From Kibdelosporangium persicum (GTDB lineage Bacteria; Actinomycetota; Actinomycetes; Mycobacteriales; Pseudonocardiaceae): DNA of 64,000 nucleotides. The position numbers and the translations under genes were made by a program. Position 1 is the first letter of the stretch, and each line of letters opens with the position of its first letter. Below, one piece after another: positions 54,684-63,270 of the stretch. The stretch covers positions 62,001 to 126,000 of the forward strand of contig NZ_JAAATY010000002.1 of the NCBI RefSeq assembly GCF_013280595.1, in the 5' to 3' direction. The notes below the pieces were generated by a model. The model was not told the DNA's origin and made no database searches. It saw nothing but the letters and a program-made list of their open reading frames with translations.

Positions 54684-55268
54684 GTGCGCTGGATCGTGTT
54701 CGACTACGGCGAGGTCATCAGCAAGCGGACCGCCGCACTGCCTGAGCTCGCCGAAGTGCTGGGGGCGGACTCGGTCGCCTTCGAGAGCGCCTACTGGGCG
54801 CACCGGGAGGCGTACGACCGCGGCATGCCGGACCGGGAGTACTGGTCGGCGGTCGCGGGCAAGGAGCTGGACGAGCCGACTTCCGCGCAGCTGACCAAGA
54901 TCGACACCACCGGCTGGCTGGTCACCGAGCAGTCCACTTTGGAGCTGATCACGGACCTCAAGGCCGCGGGCCACGGGCTGGCACTGCTGTCCAACGCCCC
55001 GTCCGCGTTCGGGCGCCTGGTCGAAGTCGAGGCGTGGAGCAGGCAGTTCGAGCACCTGATCTTCTCGGGTGACCTGCGGATGGCCAAGCCGGACCCGGAG
55101 ATGTGGGCGGAACTGCTCGACCGCCTGGGTGCCCGGCCGCGCGACTGCGTGTTCTTCGACGACCGTCAGGTCAACATCGACGGCGCCGCCGCGGCCGGGA
55201 TCGACGCGCAACTCTGGGTTTCGGCGGCCAAGGCCCGTGAGCACCTGACCGCCGTGGGAATTCTGTAG
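54684..55268 (+). CDS. HAD-superfamily hydrolase
   Basis: This is a 194-residue protein. Motif I is degenerate in its usual form: IVFDYGEVISKRT has FDYGEV where DxDGT/V is usual, as in epoxide-hydrolase-like HAD phosphatases. Motif II is LLSNAPSAFG, motif III the lysine in RMAKPDPEMWAE, and motif IV CVFFDDRQVNIDGAAAAG. The cap is the small helical type. Two GTG starts exist; this one has AAGGAG five bases upstream, the other overlaps the aldolase stop. It is in an operon with threonine aldolase. The substrate is unknown. Confidence 0.9.
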   Translation: MRWIVFDYGEVISKRTAALPELAEVLGADSVAFESAYWAHREAYDRGMPDREYWSAVAGKELDEPTSAQLTKIDTTGWLVTEQSTLELITDLKAAGHGLALLSNAPSAFGRLVEVEAWSRQFEHLIFSGDLRMAKPDPEMWAELLDRLGARPRDCVFFDDRQVNIDGAAAAGIDAQLWVSAAKAREHLTAVGIL

Positions 55269-55430
55269 CTACGACTTGATCTGGGAGCGCTTGATGGCAC
55301 CGTAGGCGAGCGCTCCCACCGTGGCCACCGCCGCGATGATCAGCACCCACTTGAAGGCGGACAGGATCCAGCCGAGCACCATGAACGCCAGCCAGATCAG
55401 GACGATCGCGCCGATGATCTTCACTACCAT
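55269..55430 (-). CDS. Small membrane protein
   Basis: This 53-residue protein has two membrane segments (KIIGAIVLIWLAFMVLGWIL and WVLIIAAVATVGALAYGAI) and a basic C-terminus (KRSQIKS). The ATG has GGGAGG seven bases upstream, so it is a real gene despite its size. Its stop codon touches that of the convergent HAD gene with no base between. Similar short proteins are widespread in actinobacteria and have no known function. Confidence 0.8.
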   Translation of the reverse strand: MVVKIIGAIVLIWLAFMVLGWILSAFKWVLIIAAVATVGALAYGAIKRSQIKS

Positions 55431-55540
55431 GTCCAGCCTCCCCGTCGGGTCATGAAGTGAACGATCCGCGCTCACCCGTGGTTCCCAGTCAACCAGTGCC
55501 CGGCCGCCCGGCCCATCGGGAATGACCCCGATATCGCACG

Positions 55541-56689
55541 TCAGGGGTTCACCCAGCCGCCGAGCCTGCGCAGCGCCTCCTCGATCTCGTGGTGCGCGCC
55601 CGCGAAGCTGAGCCGGACGAACCTCGAGCCGTGCTCCGGGTCGAAGTCGGTGCCCGGCACGATCGCCAGCCCGGTGTCCGCCAGCAGCCGCTGGCACCAG
55701 CTCATCGCGTCGTGCGTGAGGTGCTCGATGTCGGCGTAGACGTAGAACGCGCCGTCCGCCGGGGCCAGCCGGTCGATCTTGAGCCGGTGCAGCCCGGCCA
55801 GCAGCGTGTCCCGGTTCGCCCGGTACTTCTCGACGTGCCCGTCCAGCTCCCGGTACGACTCCTCGGTGAACGCGGCGACGGCGGCGTGCTGGGCGATCGC
55901 CGGTGCGCAGATGTTGAAGTTGCCGATCAGGCACTCGACCGCGCGGTGCAGCCGCCGCGGCACGAGCAACCAGCCCAGGCGCCACCCGGTCATCGCGAAG
56001 TACTTGGAGAACGAGTTCACCACCACGGCCTCACGGCTGTACTGCCAGGCCGTCGCGGGTTTCAGCCCGTAGTCGATGCCGTGGTAGATCTCGTCGCTGA
56101 TCAGCTGGACGCCACGCTCGGCGCACCATCCGGCGATCGCGGCCAGCTCCGCTCCGGCGACGACCGTGCCGGTCGGATTCGCCGGGCTGGCGATCACGAC
56201 ACCCTTCAGCGGGCCCACCTGGTCGAGCAGCTCGACGGTGGGCTGGAAGGTGTCGATCTCGACCACCTCACAACCCAATGCGGTCAGGATGTTGCGGTAC
56301 GCCGGGTATCCCGGCCGGGCCAGCGCGACCCGGTCGCCCGCGTCGAACGCGGACAGGAACGACAACAGGAATCCACCGGACGAACCGGTCGTCACCACGA
56401 CGTCCTGCGGCGACACCTCAAGCGAGTACATCCGGTCGTAGTGACCCGCGATCGCCTCCCGCAACTCCGGGATGCCCAGTTGCTCGGTGTAACCGAGTTT
56501 GTTGCCGTGCAAGGCTTTCTCGGCGGCTTCGAGCACCGGCGCGGCCGCCGGTGCGGATGGCTGCCCGGCCGCCAACGACACCACGTCGCCTTGGGCGCGC
56601 TGACGCGCGTTGGCGGCCTCCAGGACGTCCATGACGTAGAACGGCGGCACGAGGGCGCGTGCGGCGACCGTCAGCGGGCTGTTGACCAT
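55541..56689 (-). CDS. Class I/II pyridoxal-phosphate aminotransferase
   Basis: This is a 382-residue aspartate aminotransferase-fold enzyme. The PLP lysine is in VVNSFSKYFAMTGWRLGW. IASPANPTGTVV and LISDEIYHGIDYG hold the cofactor Asn and Asp/Tyr. The C-terminal FVRLSFAGAHHEIEEALRRL carries the substrate arginine. The amino donor is not predictable. It appears monocistronic, with a -10 box seven bases before its ATG. Confidence 0.93.
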   Translation of the reverse strand: MVNSPLTVAARALVPPFYVMDVLEAANARQRAQGDVVSLAAGQPSAPAAAPVLEAAEKALHGNKLGYTEQLGIPELREAIAGHYDRMYSLEVSPQDVVVTTGSSGGFLLSFLSAFDAGDRVALARPGYPAYRNILTALGCEVVEIDTFQPTVELLDQVGPLKGVVIASPANPTGTVVAGAELAAIAGWCAERGVQLISDEIYHGIDYGLKPATAWQYSREAVVVNSFSKYFAMTGWRLGWLLVPRRLHRAVECLIGNFNICAPAIAQHAAVAAFTEESYRELDGHVEKYRANRDTLLAGLHRLKIDRLAPADGAFYVYADIEHLTHDAMSWCQRLLADTGLAIVPGTDFDPEHGSRFVRLSFAGAHHEIEEALRRLGGWVNP

Positions 56690-56696
56690 GTCAGCC

Positions 56697-56702
56697 AGCC
56701 TA
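56697..56702 (-). promoter_or_regulatory. Candidate -10 box for a leaderless aminotransferase transcript
   Basis: On the minus strand TAGGCT is followed by seven bases and the ATG at 56689. Confidence 0.4.
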
Positions 56703-56729
56703 AGTCACCCACGCGCCCCGGGCTTCCGC

Positions 56730-58364
56730 TCAGTACACGCCCTTGCCCAGCCTCTTCGCGGAGATGTACTGCTGCACGGTGTCGGCCACCCCGGCCGCGT
56801 TCGCCGGACGCTGGCCGCTCTGCTCGCCGTCCGCGGGCACGTTCGGCCTCGGGTCGCCAGGGCAGGTGACGCGGGTACCCGGCAGCACGCCGTCGACCAG
56901 GTACTTGTCGATGATGTCGGACGCGCACGCGTTGCGGCTGTACAGGCTGTGCGTGCCGTCGTCGGCCACGGACACCAGCTGGTCCCTCAGCTTGGCCGCC
57001 ATGGCAGGACCGCCGTCGTAGTGGGTCTGCGAGTCACCGTCGGCCTGGATGACCAGTCCCGTCGGGTAACCGGCACGCTTGAGGTCGGTCACCTTGTCCG
57101 CCGGCTTGAAGCTGCGGAAGGTGCACTCGGTCGGCGCCGCGCGGTAGACACCGAAGCCGTACGGGTACTTCTCGCGGAACAGCTTCATGTCGTTGTAGTA
57201 GATCGACAGGTCGCCCGGCCAGTCGGCCTCACACGTGACGGTCTGGAACACGCCGTTGACGGTCTCGGCGATGGCGAGGTCCTTCATCAGCTTCGCGGCC
57301 TTGGCCGCGTCGGCGAGCTCCGCCGAACCGGGCGCCAGGGTGCCGTCGGACGCGGCCTTGAAGGCCTTGATGACCTGGGCCAACGCGTCCCACAACGGGC
57401 GGTAGCGCGCGTTCGCGCCGACGATCGCGTCGTAGATCGTCCGGTCCACCTCGCCGAAATCCGGGTCGTTGATCGGCTTGGTCGCCAGCTTCGCGGCGAG
57501 GGCCTCGGTGGTGGCGAAGACCTCGGCGTAGGACTTGCCCAGCCCGTACACCGAGTTGCGCTCGCCCACCCACGTGTAGAACGCGTCGACGTTCTCACGC
57601 ATGGCCACAGCCTGCTGCTTGAACTGCTCGCGCCAGATCCAGTCCGGGCTCACCGAGGAGTCCAGCACGTTGCGGTCCAGGCTGGCCGGGAAGAGGCTGC
57701 CGAACACCGCGCCGAGGTACGTGCCGTACGAGAAACCGAGGTAGTTGATCTTCTTCTCGCCGAGCGCTCCCCGGATGACGTCCATGTCGCGGGCGGTGTT
57801 CGGGGTGTTGACGTACGGCCGCAGACCACCGGCGGCCCGTTCACATGCGGCCTCGTCGTTGCGCGCCTGTGCCGTGTACAGCTCGAACTCGGCGTCGGTG
57901 GGCCGGGACGGGAAGTCGGCGATCGCCGGGCTGACCTCGCACCGCAACGGAGTGGAGCGGCCGACACCACGCGGATCGAAGCCGATCATGTCGTAGACCT
58001 GCGCGATCGGCCGGTCGGCGAACACCAGCGGCATGTCCACGCCCGGACCGCCGGGACCACCGGGGTTGATCAGCAGCACACCGCGGCGCTTGGCCGGGTC
58101 CTTCGCGGGCAGTTTGCTGATCGTCACCGAAATGCGCTCGGCGTCAGGTTTGCGGTAGTTCATCGGCACCACCAAGGTGGCGCACTGCAACGTGGCGAGC
58201 TCCCCTTCCTCCGCACACGGCGCCCAGGAAAGCGGCTGACTGTAGAACTCCTGTAACGCGGCCGGTTGCGCCGCGACAGCCGGCGACGCCAGCCCGGCAA
58301 CGGCCAGGACAGCCATCGCGGTCACGCCCCCGCGTGCCCATCGACTCCCTCTGATCCCCGACAT
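56730..58364 (-). CDS. Secreted alpha/beta hydrolase with TAP-like C-terminal domain
   Basis: This is a 544-residue protein. A signal peptide (ARGGVTAMAVLAVAGLASPA) is followed by the hydrolase core: RRGVLLINPGGPGGPGVDMP (oxyanion), then GFDPRGVGRSTPL, and the nucleophile Ser in YLGFSYGTYLGAVF. The C-terminal TAP domain holds VTDLKRAGYPTGLVIQADGD and THSLYSRNACA, with the catalytic Asp and His. These are actinomycete tripeptidyl aminopeptidase-type or related peptidases. The ATG with AGAGG six bases upstream was chosen; another ATG lies two codons earlier. Confidence 0.92.
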   Translation of the reverse strand: MSGIRGSRWARGGVTAMAVLAVAGLASPAVAAQPAALQEFYSQPLSWAPCAEEGELATLQCATLVVPMNYRKPDAERISVTISKLPAKDPAKRRGVLLINPGGPGGPGVDMPLVFADRPIAQVYDMIGFDPRGVGRSTPLRCEVSPAIADFPSRPTDAEFELYTAQARNDEAACERAAGGLRPYVNTPNTARDMDVIRGALGEKKINYLGFSYGTYLGAVFGSLFPASLDRNVLDSSVSPDWIWREQFKQQAVAMRENVDAFYTWVGERNSVYGLGKSYAEVFATTEALAAKLATKPINDPDFGEVDRTIYDAIVGANARYRPLWDALAQVIKAFKAASDGTLAPGSAELADAAKAAKLMKDLAIAETVNGVFQTVTCEADWPGDLSIYYNDMKLFREKYPYGFGVYRAAPTECTFRSFKPADKVTDLKRAGYPTGLVIQADGDSQTHYDGGPAMAAKLRDQLVSVADDGTHSLYSRNACASDIIDKYLVDGVLPGTRVTCPGDPRPNVPADGEQSGQRPANAAGVADTVQQYISAKRLGKGVY

Positions 58365-58535
58365 AGCCATCCTCTCAGTCCGACAGCGAAGCCATGACGG
58401 CACGAACCTAGAAGCCACGAATTGGCCGCACATCAGACTTTCGGCTGATCCGCCGGAACCGACTGGACGTACTTACCGGTCAAAACCCATTCACGATAGG
58501 GCATTTGCGCATGTCAGGACGTGACAGCGGAACCA

Positions 58536-58564
58536 TTCCGGTCCGCGCGACGGAAGTACCGGAA
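58536..58564. other. Hairpin downstream of the transglycosylase gene, possible terminator
   Basis: TTCCGGT and ACCGGAA form a perfect 7-bp stem around a 15-base loop, about 50 bp past the transglycosylase stop. The gap from 58365 to 58614 also contains TGTCA-GGACG-TGACA at 58512-58526 and must include the promoter of the TAP hydrolase. No gene is seen in it. Confidence 0.35.
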
Positions 58565-58614
58565 ATGTGGCGAGAAACTGACACCATCGTCCTCAAAGGA
58601 CCAATTGGCCGGGG

Positions 58615-59772
58615 TCAGTAGCCGCGGTAGGCACCACCGTTCGCCATCGCCTTGATACCGGGCACGTTGTCCAACGAGCCGTAGCGGGAGATCGCGTAGT
58701 TCACGCCCGCGCAGATGTTGTCGACCGGGTTCCAGATGTTGTCGTGCCCAGGCAGCTTGTAGCTGTTGAAGGTCGGGTCGATGCACTGCATCAACCCCTT
58801 GGACGGCGTGCCCTTGGCAGCGTTCGAATCCCAGTTGTTGATCGCGTTGGGATTTCCGCCGGACTCGTGCTGGATGATCGTCCAGATCTTCTGCACGTCC
58901 GCGTCGCTGACGTTGATCCCGTTGGCGCGCAATACCTGCAACGCCTGCTGGATCCACTCCTGGACGTTGCCGGGCGGCGGGCCGGCGGGCGGGCCGCCGC
59001 TGGGGCCGAGGCCGCCACCGCCACCTCCACCACCGCCGCTGAAGCCGCCACCGCCGCTGCCTCCGCCGCCTTGGTTCGAACCGCCGCCACTGGTGTTGGA
59101 CAGCGTGTTCTGACCGGGCTTGGTGCCCGCGTCGGCCGGTGTGGTCCGCTGGTCCCGCGGTGCTTCGGGCTGCCAGTCGATCGTCTTGCCCGGACCTGGC
59201 ACGTACGGCTGGCTGCCGGGCTCGGGGATGTCGGAGAACCGGGCGCCCGGGTTCGCGGCGGCCTTGATCTCGCTCGCCGCCGCCTTCAGCTGCTCGTCGG
59301 TCTCCCTGAGCTTGTTCTCGATGTCGGTCGCGGCCGCGGCGGTCAACGGCCGGATCGCGGCGTCGATCCGCGCCTGGTCGGCCTCCGGGTTCTGCTGCGC
59401 GATCCGTTTGATCTCACCGAGCACCTGTTCACACCGATTGGCGACAAAATGCTTCGCCTCGTCGATCGCGGAGGCCACCTTGGTCAGTGCCGCACCGGCT
59501 TTCACCAGTCCCTCGCCACACGCCGTACCGGCTTTGGCGAACCGGTCCATATAGGCCACGAACTGATCGGCGGACACACCTTGCCAGGCAGCGTCGAGCG
59601 ATTTGACCGAATTCGCCACGCCTGTGCCGTGTTCGCCGACATTCGTGCCCGCCTCGGTAAGGCGTTGCGCCGCGGCGGTGATCGCGCCACTGTTCGCATT
59701 CTCGACCTTCCGCGCGGCCGCGAGCACGGCTCCGCCGCCCGGATAGTTCGCCACCGCCTCAGCAGCGCTCAC
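58615..59772 (-). CDS. ESX-linked lytic transglycosylase: WXG-type N-terminus fused to an SLT domain
   Basis: This is a 385-residue protein. Residues 1-180 are helical with a WXG turn (W63-Q-G65 in AAWQGVSADQFVAYM), like ESX substrates. A Gly-rich linker follows (runs of G around residues 229-260). A lytic transglycosylase domain starts at about 270, with the catalytic Glu303 in IIQHESGGNPNA and the GLMQCIDPTFNSY block. No Sec signal is present, so export through an ESX channel would be needed for it to reach peptidoglycan. It ends cassette B, 19 bp after a small ESX-like gene. Confidence 0.85.
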   Translation of the reverse strand: MSAAEAVANYPGGGAVLAAARKVENANSGAITAAAQRLTEAGTNVGEHGTGVANSVKSLDAAWQGVSADQFVAYMDRFAKAGTACGEGLVKAGAALTKVASAIDEAKHFVANRCEQVLGEIKRIAQQNPEADQARIDAAIRPLTAAAATDIENKLRETDEQLKAAASEIKAAANPGARFSDIPEPGSQPYVPGPGKTIDWQPEAPRDQRTTPADAGTKPGQNTLSNTSGGGSNQGGGGSGGGGFSGGGGGGGGGLGPSGGPPAGPPPGNVQEWIQQALQVLRANGINVSDADVQKIWTIIQHESGGNPNAINNWDSNAAKGTPSKGLMQCIDPTFNSYKLPGHDNIWNPVDNICAGVNYAISRYGSLDNVPGIKAMANGGAYRGY

Positions 59773-59791
59773 CGCACATCCTCCCCAGGAC

Positions 59792-60088
59792 TCACACCGT
59801 CATCGTCTTGGCGGTGTGCTCTTCGACGTTCCGCACGCTCTGGATCACCGCGTCCAGCGCGCGGGCGATCCCGTCGAGCAACTGCTCTGCCTTGTCGAAC
59901 TCGGTGAGCATCAGCCTGTTCACCTCGTCGACCGCACCGGACACAGCGCCGGAGCTCGGCAGCTCACCGTAGGCACCGGGGTCGCTCGGCACGTTGTGGA
60001 ACGAGTCGGCGATCTGGCCGAACTTCGGTTTGAAGTTCTGCACGCCGGTCATGCAGTTGTTGATCGCCTCGATGTTGTAGTCGGCCAC
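59792..60088 (-). CDS. Small ESX-like helical protein (cassette B)
   Basis: This is a 98-residue protein of the size of WXG100 proteins, helical, with NIEAINNCMTGVQNFKPKFG and a C-terminal helix EFDKAEQLLDGIARALDAVI. The W-x-G turn itself is absent; a PGAYGELPSSG loop occupies the middle. The GTG was chosen for its AAGGGG ribosome site. It precedes the transglycosylase and may be its secretion partner. Confidence 0.7.
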   Translation of the reverse strand: MADYNIEAINNCMTGVQNFKPKFGQIADSFHNVPSDPGAYGELPSSGAVSGAVDEVNRLMLTEFDKAEQLLDGIARALDAVIQSVRNVEEHTAKTMTV

Positions 60089-60162
60089 GGCCCACCCCTT
60101 CGCCACCCGAACATGTGACGCACGAGAACCCCTCGCGGGTTCCCGCCCGCCCTGAAGTGAAT

Positions 60163-60921
60163 TCAGATCTCTTCGAGTAGTTCCCACACGAACGTCGCCA
60201 GCCGCTGGTTGTCGGCCGGCGAGACGGTCAGCCAGGTCCGGCCGTCCGGACTGGGTTTCACCAGGTCGAGATAACGGCCTTCCGGGGTGTCGTGAAATGC
60301 GACAACTCGTTCAGCGCGGACAATTCGCTGATCGCGGTGACGGCGTTCGGCGCCGAACTGCCCGCGCGTGGTGATTCCGCCGAGCATCGACGTCAACGTC
60401 TGCGCGTCGGTCAACGCGACACCCTTGGCCTCAAGGGTGGTGATGAACTTCCTGGTGTCGCCGTGCGACTCGTTGTCCGCCGCGGTCACCAGGTCGTTGG
60501 GCAGGCTGACCGAACGCCCCGGCCCGGCGACCATCTCCCCGGCGACCGACACCGCCGACTCGGCCAGCGCGGTGTCCCGCGCCGGGATCAGCCAGACCTG
60601 TCCCTCGTCGACCACGGCCAGCTGCGCCTGCCTGCCCGCCTGGGCCGCGAACGCCTTCACCTCGCGCCCGGCCCACACCCACACGTCGATGCTGACGTGC
60701 GGGTGCGCCAGGACGTCCAGCATGTCCACCAGCTCGGGCTCGGCCCGGCCGGACCGCGCCAGGCCGCGCGACTCCAGCGCCTTCCAGGTCTTGCGGACCA
60801 GTTCGGCCCGTTCCGTGTGTGTCTTGCCGGGGCTGGGCACGTCGAGGGCGACGTGCCGGTCCGGCAGCCGCTCGCTCTCCCAGACGACGTCGAACTCCAG
60901 CGCGGAGAGAACCAGGCTCAC
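60163..60921 (-). CDS. EspG-family ESX chaperone (cassette B)
   Basis: This 252-residue protein is a paralogue of the cassette A EspG. LVLSALEFDVVWESERLPDR corresponds to the A start. AERVVAFHDTPEGRYLDLVK corresponds to its AERVIAFFDTEDGRYVQVK block. TWLTVSPADNQRLATFVWEL matches TISPTDNRRLTHQVELLL. It overlaps the PPE-like gene by four bases (GTGA), as in A, so it is its likely chaperone. Confidence 0.88.
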   Translation of the reverse strand: MSLVLSALEFDVVWESERLPDRHVALDVPSPGKTHTERAELVRKTWKALESRGLARSGRAEPELVDMLDVLAHPHVSIDVWVWAGREVKAFAAQAGRQAQLAVVDEGQVWLIPARDTALAESAVSVAGEMVAGPGRSVSLPNDLVTAADNESHGDTRKFITTLEAKGVALTDAQTLTSMLGGITTRGQFGAERRHRDQRIVRAERVVAFHDTPEGRYLDLVKPSPDGRTWLTVSPADNQRLATFVWELLEEI

Positions 60922-62150
60922 TCGTCGTCGTCTTCACCCAGGACCGACGGCATGACCATCCGGCCGTCGGCGAACACGTCCTCGGCCTCGATGCCGTACT
61001 TGCGCACGTGCTCCTCGTCCTCTTCGCTCTGCGCGGTGCCCGCCGCGGGCTGCATCATCGACACGCCGGGCTTGCTCTTCGCGCCGACCCGCTCAGCCGT
61101 CTTGGCGGCCGCGGCCTCCTCCGGCGGCAACGCGCCGAGCGCGGACGCGCCCCGCGAACCACCAGGCGGAACCACACCCGGACCACGCCCGGCGCCACCG
61201 CGAGGCGCGAGGCGGTCCTTGTTGCCGACGGACCCCACGGCCGCACCACCACCGGCGCCACCGGCCATTCCGGCGACCGCGGCGGTCATGCCCTCGTAGT
61301 AGGGGCGCATCGGCGGCGTCGGCGCAGTCCCCGGCTGCAACGGCCCGACCCCGGCCGGTCCCGGCATCGGGCCGACACCGACGACCTTGCCCGCCCCCGG
61401 CGGCTGGCCCGGCAGGCCAGGGTTCTGACCAGGCGCTCCGCCACCGGTCGGGCTCTGGTGCGTGGCGTCGAACGCGCCGACGGGCACGCCCGCCGACCCG
61501 GGAACACCAGGCGCCGACGCACCACCCGGCACGAACGCCGAAGGCCCACCGCCGACGCTCGAAATGCTCGTCCCGACACCCGCACGCGGCGGCGGCGCCG
61601 CGTCGAGGCTCATGTTGGGCGGAACCGGCAGGGACTGGTAGCCGGCCAGGTTGTTCCGGCTGGCGTTGGCGTAGTTGGTCATGGTGTCGACGGCCTGCGC
61701 CCTGGCCGCCTGCGTGCGCTGGACCTCCTTGGAGTGGTCCGTGGTGTGCAGCAGGAGCTTGTCGATGACGTTGTAGTCCTTGGCACCACGCAGGGCGCTC
61801 GACTCGGGGGCGCAGTTGCGGGTGCGGGAGTAGTCGTCACCCTGGTTGCAGACAGCCCCGGCGGAACTGGTGATCGTGCCGGTCGCCGAGCCGCCGTACT
61901 GAGCGGAGTCGGTCATCACGACCGTGGCGTCCTCACTGGACGCGCCGGTCCACTCGACCCCGATCTTGGCCAGTTCGGTGCGCAGGACCTCGTCGGTCTG
62001 CTTGAGGCCGTTGGCGATCGCCGTGAGCGCGTCGACCGCGCGATTCATGCTCTCCGAACCACGACCCTGCCGGATCTGGTCGACCATGACGGCGAGTTCC
62101 TCGTTGCTGTAGCCGGCGAATCGGTAGTCACCGATGTCGGTTCCGGTCAT
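60918..62150 (-). CDS. PPE-like ESX substrate with Pro/Gly-rich tail (cassette B)
   Basis: This is a 410-residue protein. The N-terminal ~170 residues are helical, with a WXG turn (W67-T-G69 in GVEWTGASSEDA). A Pro/Gly/Ala-rich linker follows. The end reads KYGIEAEDVFADGRM then VMPSVLGEDDDE, matching the cassette A protein tail. The ATG has AGGAA upstream. The N-terminal domains of the two PPE-like proteins are only distantly similar, while the tails are clearly related. Confidence 0.8.
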   Translation of the reverse strand: MTGTDIGDYRFAGYSNEELAVMVDQIRQGRGSESMNRAVDALTAIANGLKQTDEVLRTELAKIGVEWTGASSEDATVVMTDSAQYGGSATGTITSSAGAVCNQGDDYSRTRNCAPESSALRGAKDYNVIDKLLLHTTDHSKEVQRTQAARAQAVDTMTNYANASRNNLAGYQSLPVPPNMSLDAAPPPRAGVGTSISSVGGGPSAFVPGGASAPGVPGSAGVPVGAFDATHQSPTGGGAPGQNPGLPGQPPGAGKVVGVGPMPGPAGVGPLQPGTAPTPPMRPYYEGMTAAVAGMAGGAGGGAAVGSVGNKDRLAPRGGAGRGPGVVPPGGSRGASALGALPPEEAAAAKTAERVGAKSKPGVSMMQPAAGTAQSEEDEEHVRKYGIEAEDVFADGRMVMPSVLGEDDDE

Positions 62151-62159
62151 GACGGTTCC

Positions 62160-62768
62160 TCACTTCAGGGTCTTGAGGGTCTGCATGGCGAGCGTCGCGG
62201 CCTGCTCGCTCTTCTGACACATCTGCTCTTGGGTGAAAGCACCTCGAGTGGTGGGCCGGAACTGCACCATCAGTTGCTGGTTGTCGGCGACTCCGACAGC
62301 GGTCTGGCAGGTGAAGCTGGTCGTGCCGCGAACCTTGATGCTGGCTGCGGGAAACCCGTCGATCGACACCAGCTTGGCATCGACGTTGCGCTTTCCGCTC
62401 AGCCACGGATCGATTCCCTCGGTGGTCACCAACCAGGCCTCGTAGTCGAAGTAGGCCTGACCGTCGGCACCGTCCATCGCGCAGACCGGAGCACCCTTGA
62501 AGACCTCTTCGGTCTGGACGTCGTTCTTCTGCCGGGAGACCTTGATCTGCTGGAGCTGGGCCGGGCTGAAGAGTTTGCAAGGATCGACACCGTCGAGACT
62601 GATGTCTCGCGGCCGCGGTGGAACGGCCACGGTCGGCTGGCCGCCACCACCGGAGGCCCCGCCGGTCGGAGTGGTCGGGGCCGGGGGTACCGCCTCACCG
62701 GGATCTGTTTCGGTGCATCCGGTGAGCACGAGGCCTGCCACGGCGGCCACCAACGCGAACCTAATCAA
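62160..62768 (-). CDS. DUF3558-family lipoprotein (cassette B)
   Basis: This is a 202-residue protein from a TTG start (IRFALVAAVAGLVLTGC), giving a compact lipoprotein signal with lipobox cysteine at residue 18. GGCGGGG lies six bases before the TTG. A longer ATG frame, 16 codons upstream, would overlap the previous gene by 56 bases and adds a basic tail to the signal. The mature part has a Pro/Thr linker, then ISLDGVDPCKLFSPAQLQQI and CAMDGADGQAYFDYEAWLV, as in DUF3558. It overlaps the preceding gene by eight bases. Confidence 0.82.
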   Translation of the reverse strand: MIRFALVAAVAGLVLTGCTETDPGEAVPPAPTTPTGGASGGGGQPTVAVPPRPRDISLDGVDPCKLFSPAQLQQIKVSRQKNDVQTEEVFKGAPVCAMDGADGQAYFDYEAWLVTTEGIDPWLSGKRNVDAKLVSIDGFPAASIKVRGTTSFTCQTAVGVADNQQLMVQFRPTTRGAFTQEQMCQKSEQAATLAMQTLKTLK

Positions 62769-63195
62769 CGACGACCCCGCCGAAGCTGGCCTCGATGTCC
62801 TGCTCACTGAAGCCATACGTCTTCGCGCTTTCCTTCAGCTGAGTGATCAGCTTCTTCAGGCTTTCCATGTAGTCCTGAATCCGGGCGGCATAGGAGTCGT
62901 CCGCTTCGACCAGCCGGAAATTCCACGCCGCTGCCGCGTCCTGGCTGACCGGGTCGTCCGCCGTCGGTTCGACGAACAGAGCCTGACCGTGGTGCCGGAA
63001 CGTATCGGTCAGGGCGTCGATCTGGGTTTGGATGATCTTCGCCGCGGCCAGCACGTTGTCGTGGTTGACCTTCATCGTCGCCGTGCTGGCGGGCGGTGCC
63101 TCCGGCATCGACGCCAGCATGTTCGCCCAGAAGGATGAGCCGGTCGTCTCGTTCATCCACGCACCCCCGTACGTTCCGTAGTCGTCCGGTCTCAC
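62761..63195 (-). CDS. Small helical ESX-like protein (cassette B leader gene)
   Basis: This 144-residue, mostly helical protein has no WXG turn. SFWANMLASMPEAPPASTAT near the N-terminus precedes two long helices (DNVLAAAKIIQTQIDALTDT and SYAARIQDYMESLKKLITQL). The pairing resembles ESX partner proteins, but I do not recognise a family. The GTG start is supported by a -10 box six bases upstream; an ATG 13 codons in also has a G-rich ribosome site. It heads cassette B, so the leaderless promoter may drive the whole operon. Confidence 0.65.
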   Translation of the reverse strand: MRPDDYGTYGGAWMNETTGSSFWANMLASMPEAPPASTATMKVNHDNVLAAAKIIQTQIDALTDTFRHHGQALFVEPTADDPVSQDAAAAWNFRLVEADDSYAARIQDYMESLKKLITQLKESAKTYGFSEQDIEASFGGVVVD

Positions 63196-63201
63196 TTCGC
63201 G

Positions 63202-63207
63202 AGGCTA
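63202..63207 (-). promoter_or_regulatory. Candidate -10 box for cassette B
   Basis: On the minus strand TAGCCT is followed by six bases and the GTG at 63195. A GGTAG-ACCG-CTACC inverted repeat lies at 63217-63230, just upstream. Confidence 0.4.
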
Positions 63208-63270
63208 TCAACCGGTGGTAGACCGCTACCTGAAGTTTGACGAAGAAACCGGCGAACCGGTTCCACCGAA

